The position numbers and the translations under genes are program-made. Below the pieces are notes generated by a model. That model was given only the letters and a program-made list of their open reading frames with translations, did not search any database and had not been told where the DNA came from. Shown here one piece after another: positions 51,552 to 62,183 of a stretch of DNA of 64,000 nt (within the stretch, counting starts at the first letter, position 1; each line of letters begins with the position of its first letter). Origin of the DNA: Terrilactibacillus laevilacticus (GTDB lineage Bacteria > Bacillota > Bacilli > Bacillales > Sporolactobacillaceae); the NCBI RefSeq assembly GCF_006517395.1, contig NZ_VDCY01000002.1, positions 186,001 to 250,000 of the forward strand, given 5' to 3'.

Positions 51552-51698
51552 ATTGCATGACTTCTGGACTGAATTGCACCGCTTCGTACTCGATTTGCAC
51601 GACTTTGAACTCGAATTGCACCACTTCGTACTCGAATTGCACTACCTCGTACTCGATTTGCACCACTTCAAAGTCGAATTGCACCACTTCACCCTTAT
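51552..51698. repeat. 21-bp tandem repeat array 3
   Basis: Seven units on an exact 21-bp period (cores at 51552, 51573, 51594, 51615, 51636, 51657, 51678). Consensus ATTGCACCACTTCG-TACTCGA. The last unit runs into the ung stop codon (51695-51697). It lies between convergent genes, like array 1. Confidence 0.92.
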
Positions 51699-52381
51699 AG
51701 GTCTATATGATTGGATATCCTCCAGTTTATAGGTTCTTCTCCTACTGATTCTAGAAATTGATTGGTTTTCGAAAAGGGACGGCTACCAAAGAAACCGCGA
51801 TGTGCTGAAAATGGGCTTGGATGTGGTGAGGTAATAATATAGTGATCCTTGTTTGTAATTAACGTTTGTTTATTCTGAGCGTGACGTCCCCATAGAATAA
51901 ATACAATGGGTTTTTCTCTTTTATTTAGACTTAGGATCACATGATCGGTAAAATGCTCCCAGCCAAAATTTTTATGTGAATTCGGCTCGCCTTTTCGCAC
52001 AGACAAGACTGTATTCAAAAGCAATACGCCTCTTTTAGCCCATTCAATAAGGCAACCATGTTCTGGGATAGGGTACCCCAAGTCACCATGCAATTCTTTA
52101 AAAACATTTTGCAATGACGGCGGTTTCCGGACACCGGGTTTTACTGAAAAACTAAGACCATGAGCTTGATTTGGACCATGATAAGGATCTTGGCCCAAGA
52201 TAACAACTTTGACTTTATCAAAAGGCGTCTCATTCAGCGCGTTAAACAAATCATACATATCTGGATATATGATTTTTGTTTCATATTCCTTTTTTAGCTT
52301 GGTTCTTAAATCTTTATAATAAGGCTTTTCGAACTCACTATTCAGTTCTTCAGCCCAATCATTTTTTAAAATTGTTTGCAT
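51695..52381 (-). CDS. ung: Uracil-DNA glycosylase
   Basis: 228 residues from the ATG at 52381 ([29 protein letters not shown] aligns with B. subtilis Ung, whereas the frame to 52432 overlaps the upstream gene). Active-site motifs [18 protein letters not shown] and [18 protein letters not shown] are intact. Removes uracil from DNA. It lies 40 nt after the nucleotidase gene. Confidence 0.96.
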   Translation of the reverse strand: MQTILKNDWAEELNSEFEKPYYKDLRTKLKKEYETKIIYPDMYDLFNALNETPFDKVKVVILGQDPYHGPNQAHGLSFSVKPGVRKPPSLQNVFKELHGDLGYPIPEHGCLIEWAKRGVLLLNTVLSVRKGEPNSHKNFGWEHFTDHVILSLNKREKPIVFILWGRHAQNKQTLITNKDHYIITSPHPSPFSAHRGFFGSRPFSKTNQFLESVGEEPINWRISNHIDL

Positions 52382-52421
52382 ATTGAACATCCTTTGATTC
52401 CTAGCATTAATAAGATAATCT

Positions 52422-53993
52422 TTAGTAGACAACTTTCCAGTTATGATTAACCGTTGCTTTGACTACTTTTCTATCTAAAATATAATTGGCGATAAGTTCG
52501 GATACATCAATTGGAATATCCTTTATGACCGGTTTTCCTTTATACATCGGATAATCTCCTGCTCCCCCAGAACGGTAATTGTTCATAACAACATCAAATT
52601 CACCTGATAAATCCAGTGGAGCCCCTTTATACTCTAGTTTAGTGATTCGTTCACCGACAGGTTTCGAAATGTCGATGATATAATCTATTCCTTCCCACAT
52701 ATCATAGTTATAATGTTGCGGTTTAGGGGTTGTAAAGGTTGTACTTACTTCTATTTCCTTGCCGTTATAGGTTTTAAAATAACCAGCCGATCGTTCTAGA
52801 CCATCTTTAATATCTTGACCTGATATACGGATGACTTTTAACGTATTCGGGTAAATATAATTTGATACGACATCTCTCATGGTTACAAACTCTCGGAATC
52901 CGGGAGATTTATTATCAAACAGGGCTGTATTGGATATATCAACACCTGCCGCTTCCATTTGAACTCTATTTATGAACTCAATTAAAGGGTTATCCTGAAT
53001 TCTTATTTTCATTGGATCCTTGACCGTCATGTCCCCGTCAATTTTTCCAATCGGTTGGTCTAGCCACTTTTGGGTTTCTGATTCATATTCACTCACATTT
53101 TCAAGTAATTCCTGATCCTCTTTCACGTCTTCAACTGGTAATAATTTCGATTCTTTCGATAAAATCCGAACACCATCAGATGTTTTTTCTAGTTCCAGTG
53201 TAACTTTAGCTAAATGAGTTCCATTACACCCTGGTTGAACGACGACAACTCCATTGACTTCCTTTTTTTCAATTTTTCTGTGTTGATGACCCGTTAATAA
53301 TACATCAATACCACTAACTTCGGTGCATAGGCGATAGCCTTGATTTTCTCCTGTCAACGTTTCGGTAGGTCGGCCCGAGTCAAGGTCTGACTCAAAACCT
53401 CCGTGATAAGAAACAACGACCACATCTACCTGTAATTGATTTCTTAAATATGAAACCCATTTTTTAGCAGAAACAACGACGTCTTCGAATTCCATATTAT
53501 TGATGTGTTCAGGTTTTTCCCAGTTAGGAATATAATGAGTGGTCAAACCTAAAATACCAATTTTCATGTTTTCGTATGTTTTAATAATATAAGGTGTTCC
53601 ATAGTAAGGCTCTTTTGTCTCTAAGTTCAATATATTAGCAGAAAGCCACGGAAAACGAGATTCATCAACTGCTTTTTGTAAAAGGCACTGTCCGTAATTA
53701 AACTCGTGATTTCCAAAGATGGCTGCATCATAGTCGAGCTGGTTGGCTAAAACGATCATCGGGTTTGGTTTTTCATGATTTAAGCGTGCATAATGATAAG
53801 TTAAGGGTGTGCCTTGTATTAAATCACCGTTATCAATGAGAAGAACATGATCATTCTTCTCTCTTTGTTTCTTAATGATACTTGCTATCTTACCTAACCC
53901 AGAATGCTCATAATTATTATTGGCGTATTGAATGGGAAAAATATGTCCATGAATATCACTTGTCTCAAGAATGACTAATTTCATTTGCTTCAT
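52422..53993 (-). CDS. 5'-nucleotidase/2',3'-cyclic phosphodiesterase family protein (YfkN-type, no signal)
   Basis: 523 residues when started at the ATG at 53993 (GAGGA about 10 nt upstream; 53984 is possible). Metallophosphatase motifs [35 protein letters not shown] and LTGHQHRKI, then the 5'-nucleotidase C-terminal domain ([13 protein letters not shown]). Unlike secreted YfkN it has neither a signal peptide nor an LPXTG anchor, so it probably works in the cytoplasm. The nearby PhnCDE-type transporter suggests organophosphate use. Confidence 0.88.
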   Translation of the reverse strand: MKQMKLVILETSDIHGHIFPIQYANNNYEHSGLGKIASIIKKQREKNDHVLLIDNGDLIQGTPLTYHYARLNHEKPNPMIVLANQLDYDAAIFGNHEFNYGQCLLQKAVDESRFPWLSANILNLETKEPYYGTPYIIKTYENMKIGILGLTTHYIPNWEKPEHINNMEFEDVVVSAKKWVSYLRNQLQVDVVVVSYHGGFESDLDSGRPTETLTGENQGYRLCTEVSGIDVLLTGHQHRKIEKKEVNGVVVVQPGCNGTHLAKVTLELEKTSDGVRILSKESKLLPVEDVKEDQELLENVSEYESETQKWLDQPIGKIDGDMTVKDPMKIRIQDNPLIEFINRVQMEAAGVDISNTALFDNKSPGFREFVTMRDVVSNYIYPNTLKVIRISGQDIKDGLERSAGYFKTYNGKEIEVSTTFTTPKPQHYNYDMWEGIDYIIDISKPVGERITKLEYKGAPLDLSGEFDVVMNNYRSGGAGDYPMYKGKPVIKDIPIDVSELIANYILDRKVVKATVNHNWKVVY

Positions 53994-54310
53994 CACGTTC
54001 CATTCCTCGTCTCTCATTTTTAGAAGATTGCAAGCCCTATTCATGATCTCTATGTTCAATCTGCTTGCTAGATTTCCTCATCTATTTATTTTTTAATTAC
54101 GTAATAGCCTATGTTTAATTTTTATTTTAGCATAAGTTTATACTCGTTAATATTTATTGCTTAAAACTGACAATTGGTTTTATTGATAAATTTTCTCACT
54201 AATATAATTTTTTATAAAATTTTATACTTTAGCATTTATTTCCTTAAAAAGATATATTATGATAGATTAGTATTCTATTTCAAAAATAATGGCTAGGGGG
54301 TCAAAAGTTT
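53994..54310. other. Divergent region, nucleotidase/phnD
   Basis: Very AT-rich. TATTATGAT-type -10 sequences occur near 54253-54262. I see no clear Pho box or riboswitch. Confidence 0.35.
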
Positions 54311-55237
54311 ATGGTAAAAAAGATCGTCTTATTATTTGCTGCCTTAAGTTTAATCATCGGAGTTCTTTCCGGATGTGGTAGTAAATCTTCTGGGGGCTCG
54401 AAAGACTATGTTCCTAAGAAACTCTTAATTGGATTTGTTCCATCTTCAAATGCAGATACTCTTGAAGCAAGAGCTAAACCTCTCGCCAAATTGCTACAAA
54501 AACGTCTGGGTATCCCTGTTAAGGTCACCGTGACAACGGACTATAATAGCATTGTAGAAGCAATGGGCCATAACAAAATGGATATTGGCTTCTTACCACC
54601 TACAGACTATGTGCTAGCCCATGATAAAGGTTATGCTGACGTCCTTCTTCAAGCTGAACGCTTTGGTGTAAATCCAAAAGACGGTAAGTCGACTAATGAA
54701 AAAGTAGACTATTATTACTCTGGTATGTTAGTTAGAAACGACTCAGGAATAAAATCGATAAAAGATCTAAAAGGTAAAAAAATTGGTTGGCAAGATACCA
54801 CATCAACAGCAGGCTACGTATTCCCAGCTGTAACCATGAAAAAAGCAGGTATTGATCCTCAAAAAGACGTCACTGGAGTCACCTTACAAGGTCATGATAA
54901 AGGGGTATTAGCTGTACTAAATAAAGATGTTGATGCAGCACCCGTATTTGTTGATGCACGTAACATTGTGGCTGCCGAATATCCTAACGTCTTCAAAGAT
55001 ACACACTATATTTTCCAAACGGCTAAAATTCCAAATGACACGATCAGCGTTCGCCCTGACATGTCTAGCAAGTGGAAAAAGAAAATCTCTGATGCATTCG
55101 TTGATATTGGTAATGATCCTGAAGGAAATAAAATTATTATGTCCATTTACACTCATTCTGGATATGCTAAGTCCAAAGATTCTAACTTTGATATAGTACG
55201 TGACTATAACAAAAAAATCCAAGAAGTTGGAAAATAA
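54311..55237 (+). CDS. phnD: PhnD-type phosphonate/phosphite-binding lipoprotein
   Basis: 308 residues. Lipobox LSGCGSKSSGG after a 20-residue hydrophobic signal. LLIGFVPSSNADTLEARAKP, KMDIGFLPPTDYVLAH, DLKGKKIGWQDTTSTAGYVF and a C-terminal helix are typical of PhnD/PtxB. It captures phosphonate, phosphite or phosphate esters for the PhnC/PhnE proteins encoded on the opposite strand. AGGGGGTC SD. Separate transcription from its transporter is unusual. Confidence 0.9.
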   Translation: MVKKIVLLFAALSLIIGVLSGCGSKSSGGSKDYVPKKLLIGFVPSSNADTLEARAKPLAKLLQKRLGIPVKVTVTTDYNSIVEAMGHNKMDIGFLPPTDYVLAHDKGYADVLLQAERFGVNPKDGKSTNEKVDYYYSGMLVRNDSGIKSIKDLKGKKIGWQDTTSTAGYVFPAVTMKKAGIDPQKDVTGVTLQGHDKGVLAVLNKDVDAAPVFVDARNIVAAEYPNVFKDTHYIFQTAKIPNDTISVRPDMSSKWKKKISDAFVDIGNDPEGNKIIMSIYTHSGYAKSKDSNFDIVRDYNKKIQEVGK

Positions 55238-55252
55238 ATTTTTAAAATACAT

Positions 55253-55285
55253 AGGGGCGCTCGAGTATGAGCGGCCCTTATTTTA
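55253..55285 (+). terminator. Terminator of phnD
   Basis: AGGGGCGCTC pairs with GAGCGGCCCT, followed by TATTTTAT. Confidence 0.7.
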
Positions 55286-55444
55286 TATCTACGACACTGA
55301 TAAATGCGTCGTGTTGATACCTCATGTATCTGAAAAAATAGATTCAACTATAGCTGTTTTGTTTTGTAGAGACAAGAACGCCATTCGGATTTGTCTACTT
55401 GAACACGCCTCCACTCAGAACACAGCAAGATTAAAGTCTATATG

Positions 55445-56242
55445 TTATACAATCCTTTTCCTTATCGTAGCCGAAATATAATCGATAATCGTCACCATTA
55501 CAATAATACCAATCAAAATCATACCAACTCGATCCCATTTATGTCCTTGAAGAGCAAAGATAAGCGGTGCACCAATCCCGCCAGCTCCTACAATTCCTAG
55601 AATTGTCGCTGCCCGGACACTTAATTCAAACCTGTAAAGGGTAAAGGAGACAAAAGAAGGCATAACTTGCGGGACGATGGCAAACCAAAGCGTTTGAATT
55701 TTATTTGCGCCACAAGATTTCAAAGCTTCAGAACTACTAAAATCCATATCCTCTATCGATTCTCCAAAGAGTTTTCCAAGCATTCCAATAGAATGAAACC
55801 CTAGAGCTAAAATACCAGCAAAAGGACCTGTTCCGACTGCTGCAATAAATAATAGAGCTAATATTAATTCAGGAAACACACGAATGGCGCTTAATACAAA
55901 TTTACCTATACTGGAAACAAATTGATATTTGTTCATATTTCGTGCAGCCCAAAACGCGAAGGGAACACAGAGAATAGAAGAAATAAATGTTCCTAATACA
56001 GCTATGTAAAGTGTTTCAAGTAACGTTCTTAATAAATCCTCCCCCTCAGGATCATAAAAGTAATCCCAATCTGGATGTATTAGACCTGAGAAAATGGCTT
56101 TTATAGCCTGGACAGCAGAAGGTTTAAATTCCATGGCTGGCATGCCACTAAATGCCCAAATATAGATAACAGCAATAATGATGACACTCGTCCAAATCTT
56201 GATTCGCCGCATGATTCGTTTTTTTCTAATCGTCTCATTCAT
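55445..56242 (-). CDS. phnE: PhnE-type phosphonate ABC permease (second)
   Basis: 265 residues, about six hydrophobic helices. The binding-protein-dependent permease loop reads SSEALKSCGANKIQTLWFAI, then GIVGAGGIGAPL. Overlaps the preceding permease by 4 nt (ATGA). Probably forms a heterodimer with it. Confidence 0.9.
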   Translation of the reverse strand: MNETIRKKRIMRRIKIWTSVIIIAVIYIWAFSGMPAMEFKPSAVQAIKAIFSGLIHPDWDYFYDPEGEDLLRTLLETLYIAVLGTFISSILCVPFAFWAARNMNKYQFVSSIGKFVLSAIRVFPELILALLFIAAVGTGPFAGILALGFHSIGMLGKLFGESIEDMDFSSSEALKSCGANKIQTLWFAIVPQVMPSFVSFTLYRFELSVRAATILGIVGAGGIGAPLIFALQGHKWDRVGMILIGIIVMVTIIDYISATIRKRIV

Positions 56243-57018
56243 ATCAATTTCTCCCTACACTTGTTACTGATCATGTCAATGATAACGACGACAATTAATG
56301 TGTAAATAATAATAGTCGATACCCTTTGATATTGAAATAATTTGAGCGTATTATTTAAATACAAACCAATGCCACCTGCTCCGACATAACCTAAAATGGC
56401 AGCAGCACGAACATTGATTTCAAAACAATATAGCGTATAGGATACAAATGATGCTATTACTTGAGGTACCACACCATAGAAGATCCACTGAATTTTATTT
56501 GCTCCTACAGCCGTCATGGCCTCTAATGGACCATTATCAATGGCTTCTACTGCCTCATAAGCGAGTTTTGCAATAACACCAAATGAAAAAACAGATAAGG
56601 CCATAATCCCTGCATTATCTCCAATACCAAGCACTGGAACAAACAGAGCAGCTAGAAGTAATTCAGGAATCGTTCGGATTAGATTCATAACAAATCGGAA
56701 TGGGTAATAAATCACTGGCCACTTCACGACATTTCTAGATGATAGTAACGCAAAGGGTATAGCAATGATCGCCCCATAAGTCGTCCCAATAATCGCCATT
56801 CGAATCGTTTCTAACATGGGGTCTGTCACATAACTAAAGTAGCTCCAATCAGGTGGGAGCATCTCTAAAAACAAGCTTCCCATTCCTGGCAAACCATCTA
56901 TTAAACTACTTATTGATACTTCTGATCCTGCGCTACTAGCCCATAAGATGATGATGATAAGAATAAGGGTCACAAGACGTTTCATCAAGGATAATCTTCG
57001 CTTCTTAAGTGCATCCAT
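56239..57018 (-). CDS. phnE: PhnE-type phosphonate ABC permease (first)
   Basis: 259 residues, the same fold as the next gene (GPLEAMTAVGANKIQWIFYG, YVGAGGIGLYL). Start overlaps the phnC stop (TAATG). The duplicated phnE is a known variation of PhnCDE systems. Confidence 0.9.
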   Translation of the reverse strand: MDALKKRRLSLMKRLVTLILIIIILWASSAGSEVSISSLIDGLPGMGSLFLEMLPPDWSYFSYVTDPMLETIRMAIIGTTYGAIIAIPFALLSSRNVVKWPVIYYPFRFVMNLIRTIPELLLAALFVPVLGIGDNAGIMALSVFSFGVIAKLAYEAVEAIDNGPLEAMTAVGANKIQWIFYGVVPQVIASFVSYTLYCFEINVRAAAILGYVGAGGIGLYLNNTLKLFQYQRVSTIIIYTLIVVVIIDMISNKCREKLI

Positions 57019-57788
57019 TAAACCTTCGCCCCTAACATTTCATCTTGCTTAACAGGTCGTCCATAGATACTTGAAAATACATCGTCTGTTGCATCTTCAA
57101 CAGATCCATCAAACACAATTTCCCCCGCACGGACACCTACAATACGCGTCGCATATTGTCTCGCTAAGTCAACAAAATGGAGGTTAACGATCGTTGTTAT
57201 CCCTGTCTCCTTATTAATTCGCTTCAAATCATCCATGACTTGTTTTGTCGTTAGTGGGTCTAGTGAAGCAACAGGTTCATCAGCCAGTATAATTTTAGCC
57301 TCTTGAGCAAGAGCCCTAGCGATGGACACTCTTTGTTGTTGTCCCCCAGATAACTCGTCTGCTCTTGAATAGGCTTTTTCTTCAAGATTTACACGTTTTA
57401 AAGCATTTAAGGCAATCGTTATATCTTCCTTAGGAAATAAACCAAGTATAGTTCGGATCGTTGAGTGATATCCTACTCGTCCAGAAAGGACATTACGAAG
57501 AACTGTTGACCGTTTAACTAAATTAAAATTCTGAAAAATCATGCCAATATCTCGTCGACATCTCAATAAGGCCTTTCCTCTCGCTTTCGTAATTGATTTC
57601 CCATCTATGATAATTTCACCGGATGTAATTTCGTGAAGTCGATTGATTGACCTAAGCAGAGTTGATTTACCTGCCCCGGAAAGACCTACAATCACAACAA
57701 ATTCTCCTTTATTAATTTTAATGTTTACATTATTCAGACCTTTTGTTCCATTAGGGTAGACCTTGGATACATCCTTGAACTCAATCAT
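57018..57788 (-). CDS. phnC: PhnC-type phosphonate ABC transporter ATPase
   Basis: 256 residues. Walker [10 protein letters not shown], signature [15 protein letters not shown], Walker [13 protein letters not shown], and the NLHFVDLA switch. First gene of phnC-phnE-phnE. AAGGAG lies a rather long 12 nt before the ATG at 57788. No C-P lyase gene is in the window. Confidence 0.93.
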   Translation of the reverse strand: MIEFKDVSKVYPNGTKGLNNVNIKINKGEFVVIVGLSGAGKSTLLRSINRLHEITSGEIIIDGKSITKARGKALLRCRRDIGMIFQNFNLVKRSTVLRNVLSGRVGYHSTIRTILGLFPKEDITIALNALKRVNLEEKAYSRADELSGGQQQRVSIARALAQEAKIILADEPVASLDPLTTKQVMDDLKRINKETGITTIVNLHFVDLARQYATRIVGVRAGEIVFDGSVEDATDDVFSSIYGRPVKQDEMLGAKV

Positions 57789-58060
57789 ATGTACTCTACG
57801 CTCCTTTTTATGATGGCTACTTACAAATTAGCCTATCTTAAATCTACCAATGGTCATAAAAAGATACAAGTAAAATCTACCATTTTACAAATAATTTATC
57901 AAAAAATGGTCTTGATTTTTATGTACTTCTCATAAATTAGTATGCCAAAATAAAAAAGGTCAACTACTTTATTCAATTTGGTCTTTTCCCTTGCCTTTTC
58001 TAAGCGACTATGGGGTTAGTTGTTTGCTAAAACAGCCTTTCACTATTATTTAGAGAAATC
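57789..58060. other. Upstream region of phnC
   Basis: AT-rich. On the minus strand TGGTAGATTT occurs twice as a direct repeat, 33 bp apart (around 57841-57850 and 57873-57882); it could be an operator. No promoter stands out. Confidence 0.35.
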
Positions 58061-58094
58061 AAAAAAACCCTTCTCCACTCGGAAAAGGGTTTTC
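58061..58094 (-). terminator. Terminator of ptsHI
   Basis: AAAACCCTTTTCC pairs with GGAGAAGGGTTTT, followed by a T run on the minus strand. Confidence 0.88.
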
Positions 58095-58104
58095 AGATCA
58101 AAGA

Positions 58105-59820
58105 TTAGCTTAAATGTGTTTTAACGTAATCGATCACTTCGTCAACTGTATCTAAGTTTAAGAATGTTTCTTTATGCTTAGTAAGTTCTTCTTTCGAAAG
58201 TTTGGCAAGCTGGCTGCGTGCAGGTAAGATAGATGTTGCACTCATGCTAAATTCATCTAGACCAAGAGCTAATAGTAAAGGAATAGCTGTTTCATCACCA
58301 GCCATTTCACCACACATACCAGCCCATTTGCCTTCATTGTGTGCAGCTGTAATGACGTTGTTGATTAGACGAAGAATCGATGGGTTGTACGGTTGATACA
58401 AGTATGATACTCGTTCGTTCATACGGTCCGCTGCCATTGTGTATTGAATAAGGTCATTTGTTCCAATACTGAAGAAGTCGACTTCTTTAGCAAAACGATC
58501 AGCGAGTACGGCTGTTGATGGAATTTCAACCATCATACCAATTTCAATATTATCGGAAACAGAAGTGCCTTCAGCTACAAGCTTTTCTTTTTCTTCAAGT
58601 AAGATGCCTTTTGCTTCGCGGAATTCGTTAAGCGTTGCGATCATAGGGAACATGACTTTCAATTGACCATAAGAACTTGCTCTAAGTAGGGCACGTAATT
58701 GTGTTCTAAAGATATCTTGTTGTTCCAAACATAGACGAATGGCTCTAAATCCAAGGAATGGATTCATTTCTTTAGGTAGATCTAGATATGGAAGTTCTTT
58801 ATCGCCACCGATATCAAGTGTACGGATAACAACGGGTTTTCCTTCCATTTTTTCTAAAACAGCTTTATAAGCTTCAAATTGTTCATCTTCAGTTGGTAAT
58901 TTATCACGGCCCATATACAAGAATTCAGTACGATACAAACCTACAGCTTCACCGCCGTTATTAAGAACGCCTTCAATATCTCCTGGGTTACCAATGTTTG
59001 CGGCTAATTCAACGTGATGACCGTCAGCTGTTTTTGTGGATTCATTCACAAGTTTTTTCCACTCTTCTTGTTGTGCTTGGAAATCCGCTTGTTTCTTTTT
59101 GTATTCATCAAGTTCTTCCGGTGTTGGATCTAGAATAACTTCACCTGAAAGGCCATCTACAATAGCAAGAACGCCTTGTTCAGCTTTTTCCATGATTGTT
59201 TTTGTTCCCACAACGGCTGGAATCTCCATTGAACGACTCATGATGGCAGAGTGTGAGGTTCTTCCGCCAATATCTGTTGCAAATCCTTTAACATATTTAC
59301 GATTTAATTGAGCTGTATCTGATGGTGTAAGATCTTCAGCAACAACAATCGTTTCTTCTGTAATGCTTGCAGGAGATGCAAATTGAAGATTTAATAAGTG
59401 GCTAATCACACGCTTCGATACATCGCGGATATCAGCTGCCCGTTCCTTCATATAATCGTTGTCCATATTTTCAAACATCGAAATAAACATCGACGATACA
59501 TCATCTAAAGCAGCTTCTGCACTAAGACTATCTGACTCAATTTTGCTTTTCACTGCACCAACAAGTTCTGGGTCACTGAGAACAAGTAGATGAGCATCAA
59601 AAATGGCCGCTTTATCTGCTCCGAGTTCTACTTTAGCATTATCACGAATAACTTCTAGTTCAGATTTAGATGTAGCCAGAGCTTTTTCAAGACGCTCGAC
59701 TTCACCTGCTTTGTCAGAGATGGTTTTACGTTCAATCACAATTTCAGGATTGGCTAAAACAAATACTTTTGCAATGGCAATTCCTGAAGATGCTGCAATA
59801 CCTGTTATCTTTTCAGACAT
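58105..59820 (-). CDS. ptsI: Phosphoenolpyruvate-protein phosphotransferase (PTS Enzyme I)
   Basis: 571 residues from the ATG at 59820 (AGGTGA upstream, 1 nt after the ptsH stop; a GTG at 59829 overlaps ptsH). [20 protein letters not shown] holds the phosphorylated His near 189. The PEP-binding barrel shows [27 protein letters not shown] and the acid Cys in GMCGEMAGD. Transfers phosphate from PEP to HPr. Confidence 0.97.
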   Translation of the reverse strand: MSEKITGIAASSGIAIAKVFVLANPEIVIERKTISDKAGEVERLEKALATSKSELEVIRDNAKVELGADKAAIFDAHLLVLSDPELVGAVKSKIESDSLSAEAALDDVSSMFISMFENMDNDYMKERAADIRDVSKRVISHLLNLQFASPASITEETIVVAEDLTPSDTAQLNRKYVKGFATDIGGRTSHSAIMSRSMEIPAVVGTKTIMEKAEQGVLAIVDGLSGEVILDPTPEELDEYKKKQADFQAQQEEWKKLVNESTKTADGHHVELAANIGNPGDIEGVLNNGGEAVGLYRTEFLYMGRDKLPTEDEQFEAYKAVLEKMEGKPVVIRTLDIGGDKELPYLDLPKEMNPFLGFRAIRLCLEQQDIFRTQLRALLRASSYGQLKVMFPMIATLNEFREAKGILLEEKEKLVAEGTSVSDNIEIGMMVEIPSTAVLADRFAKEVDFFSIGTNDLIQYTMAADRMNERVSYLYQPYNPSILRLINNVITAAHNEGKWAGMCGEMAGDETAIPLLLALGLDEFSMSATSILPARSQLAKLSKEELTKHKETFLNLDTVDEVIDYVKTHLS

Positions 59821-59821
59821 T

Positions 59822-60088
59822 TCATTCACCTAACCCTTCAGATTTCATCGTTTCTTCAATTGCTTGAATTGCTTCATTTTCATCTGATCCTTGCGCTGAA
59901 ATTTTTACTTCTGCACCTTGTTGGATGCCCATAGCCATCACACCCATTATGGACTTCAAATTAGCTTTTCTACCATTATATTCAATATCTAAGTCAGAAT
60001 TAAACTGACTTGCTTTATTAACGAGCGATGTTGCAGGTCTAGCATGAATACCGGCACTACTAGTCACCTTAAAAATCTTTTCAACCAT
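59822..60088 (-). CDS. ptsH: Phosphocarrier protein HPr
   Basis: 88 residues. The catalytic His15 in AGIHARPAT and the regulatory Ser46 in [11 protein letters not shown] are both present, so it can act in sugar transport and, as HPr(Ser-P), in CcpA catabolite repression. AAGGGG SD. Heads ptsHI. Confidence 0.97.
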   Translation of the reverse strand: MVEKIFKVTSSAGIHARPATSLVNKASQFNSDLDIEYNGRKANLKSIMGVMAMGIQQGAEVKISAQGSDENEAIQAIEETMKSEGLGE

Positions 60089-60124
60089 GGTCGCTAACCC
60101 CTTTATCTTATTACTAACTTCTTC

Positions 60125-60153
60125 ATTATATCAAGGATACTTGTTCTTTTGAA
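60125..60153 (-). promoter_or_regulatory. SigA-type promoter of ptsHI
   Basis: TTCAAA (60153-60148), 17-bp spacer, TATAAT (60130-60125). Confidence 0.6.
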
Positions 60154-60199
60154 TACGCTTTAAAAAAATATATAAAGTTGTCAAATTTAAATGTCTATT

Positions 60200-60250
60200 A
60201 AAAATAAAGCTGTATTTCTCAAGTGAATGAACACTCCGAGAAATAACAGC
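60200..60250 (-). terminator. Terminator of the fruRKA operon
   Basis: GCTGTTATTTCTC pairs with GAGAAATACAGC, followed by TTTATTTTT on the minus strand. It separates fru from ptsHI. Confidence 0.8.
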
Positions 60251-60258
60251 AAATATTA

Positions 60259-62166
60259 TTATGCCTGTTCTATAGGTTTTTTCCAAACGCCATATACAAG
60301 ACCAGTGATTAAAGCACCGATAATAATAGATAGAATGTACAAGACTGGATTCCCGTTAACAAAGAAGGCGACAAAGATACCACCATGAGGAGCTTGTAAT
60401 CCAATCTTGAAGAATAGAGCAAGTCCGCCAGCAACTGCCGCTCCAATCACACTAGAGACAATAACGCGTAGTGGATCTGCTGCAGCAAATGGTATGGCTC
60501 CTTCAGTGACAAAAGTAGCACCAAGGACGTAAGCTGTTAAACCTGTGTCCCTTTGTTGTTTCGTAAATTTATTTTTAAAGAAACTCGTGGCAATACCCAT
60601 TCCAAGTGGTGCAACCATTCCTCCTGCCATAATCGCAGCTTGAGCATAGTAGAAATGAGCATCAATCATAGCAATACCGAATGTAAAAGCCGCTTTATTA
60701 ATTGGGCCACCCATATCAATAACGGTCATTGCGCCCAAAATCATTCCAAGTAGAACAAGGTTACCCGTTCCTAAAGATTGAAGCCAATCCGTTAAAGCAT
60801 TCATGATCCAACGAATCGGTGAGTTGACAACATACATAATAAGACCCGTGATAAGTACACCGAGAACTGGGAAGATCAAGACAGGTTTTAATCCAGCTAA
60901 GGCTTGTGGTAGATTTGCAAAGACTTTTTTTATCAAGACAACGACATAACCCGCAAGGAAACCCGCAATTAAGCCGCCCAAGAAGCCTGCCCCACTATGA
61001 ACAGCCATCATTCCACCTACCATACCAGGCATGAGTCCTGGACGTTCCGCAATACTAAAGGCAATAAACCCAGCTAACACAGGGACCATTAAGAAAATCG
61101 CATTATCTGCACCAATTAAATGGAGAGCCGCAGCAAAAGGATTATACTGTGGTGAATTTGGATTACTTGAGTTTATTCCAAATAAGAATGAAATGGCAAT
61201 GAGAATACCGCCACCTACTACGAATGGGAGCATATGAGATACACCATTCATTAAGTGTTTGTAAAAAGGATTTTGTTTTGAACCGCTACTTTCTTTTGTT
61301 TCACTTTTTGCACCATCTCCATTGTAAATAGGTGCTTCTCCTTCTACAATTTGCTTAATCAAACCTTCTGGATTCCGAATACCAGCGGTAACAGGTACTT
61401 GAAGAACAGGTTTACCAATAAACGGTTCTAGGTCAACTTTTGTATCTGCTGCAACAATAATTCCTTTTGCATTTTTGATATCTTCAGGAGTCAAATGGTT
61501 TTGAATACCTGTTGATCCGTTTGTTTGAACTTTAATCTCATAGCCCATATCTTTAGCTTTTGCTTTAAGAGAGTCAGCCGCAATATAAGTATGAGCAATC
61601 CCCGTTGGACAAGCTGTAACTGCAAGAACTCGCACAGCATCTGGATCTACTGGTACTTCCTTTTTAGGTTCTTTTGCTGCTTCTTCAGCAGCCTTTTTCT
61701 CTGCTTCTTCAGCTTCTTCTTTTTCTTCAAAAACACGAATAATATCTTCAGGTGTTTCCGCTTTAAATAATTGTTCACGGAAATCAGGTTGAATTAAGTA
61801 AGTTGAAAGTTTTGATAGAGTTTGTAAGTGAGTTTGATTGGCTCCCTCAGTTGCAGCAATCATAAAAAATAAATGAGCAGGTTTCCCGTCTAATGACGCA
61901 TAGTCTAATCCTTCTACTGATCGACCAAAAGCGATCGAAGGAACTTTAACTGCAGCCGTCTTAGCGTGTGGAATGGCTATACCTTCCCCAATTCCAGTCG
62001 TACTTTCTGATTCCCGTTTTGCAATAGCCGCACGATAATCTTTAAGGTCATTCAATTTACCAGCATCATATAAGACCTTGGCCATTTCATCAAGTACATC
62101 CTCTTTCTTCGTACTCTTTAAGTTTAGATTAACCGTTTCGACCGTTAATAATTCTGTTACTTTCAT
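60259..62166 (-). CDS. fruA: Fructose-specific PTS enzyme IIABC
   Basis: 635 residues. IIA domain (about 1-150, phospho-His in GEGIAIPHAKTAAVK), a Glu/Ala/Lys-rich coiled linker, IIB domain (about 175-270, phospho-Cys in VTACPTGIAHTYIAADSLK) and the IIC membrane domain (about 300-630, GAIPFAAADPLRVI). Imports fructose as fructose-1-phosphate, the FruK substrate. 17 nt after fruK. Confidence 0.96.
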   Translation of the reverse strand: MKVTELLTVETVNLNLKSTKKEDVLDEMAKVLYDAGKLNDLKDYRAAIAKRESESTTGIGEGIAIPHAKTAAVKVPSIAFGRSVEGLDYASLDGKPAHLFFMIAATEGANQTHLQTLSKLSTYLIQPDFREQLFKAETPEDIIRVFEEKEEAEEAEKKAAEEAAKEPKKEVPVDPDAVRVLAVTACPTGIAHTYIAADSLKAKAKDMGYEIKVQTNGSTGIQNHLTPEDIKNAKGIIVAADTKVDLEPFIGKPVLQVPVTAGIRNPEGLIKQIVEGEAPIYNGDGAKSETKESSGSKQNPFYKHLMNGVSHMLPFVVGGGILIAISFLFGINSSNPNSPQYNPFAAALHLIGADNAIFLMVPVLAGFIAFSIAERPGLMPGMVGGMMAVHSGAGFLGGLIAGFLAGYVVVLIKKVFANLPQALAGLKPVLIFPVLGVLITGLIMYVVNSPIRWIMNALTDWLQSLGTGNLVLLGMILGAMTVIDMGGPINKAAFTFGIAMIDAHFYYAQAAIMAGGMVAPLGMGIATSFFKNKFTKQQRDTGLTAYVLGATFVTEGAIPFAAADPLRVIVSSVIGAAVAGGLALFFKIGLQAPHGGIFVAFFVNGNPVLYILSIIIGALITGLVYGVWKKPIEQA

Positions 62167-62183
62167 TTATGTGTAAACCTCCT

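Noticed and set aside
55200-55481. 93-codon plus-strand frame between phnD and phnE
   Set aside because: Starts inside phnD, runs through its terminator and into phnE; no SD.
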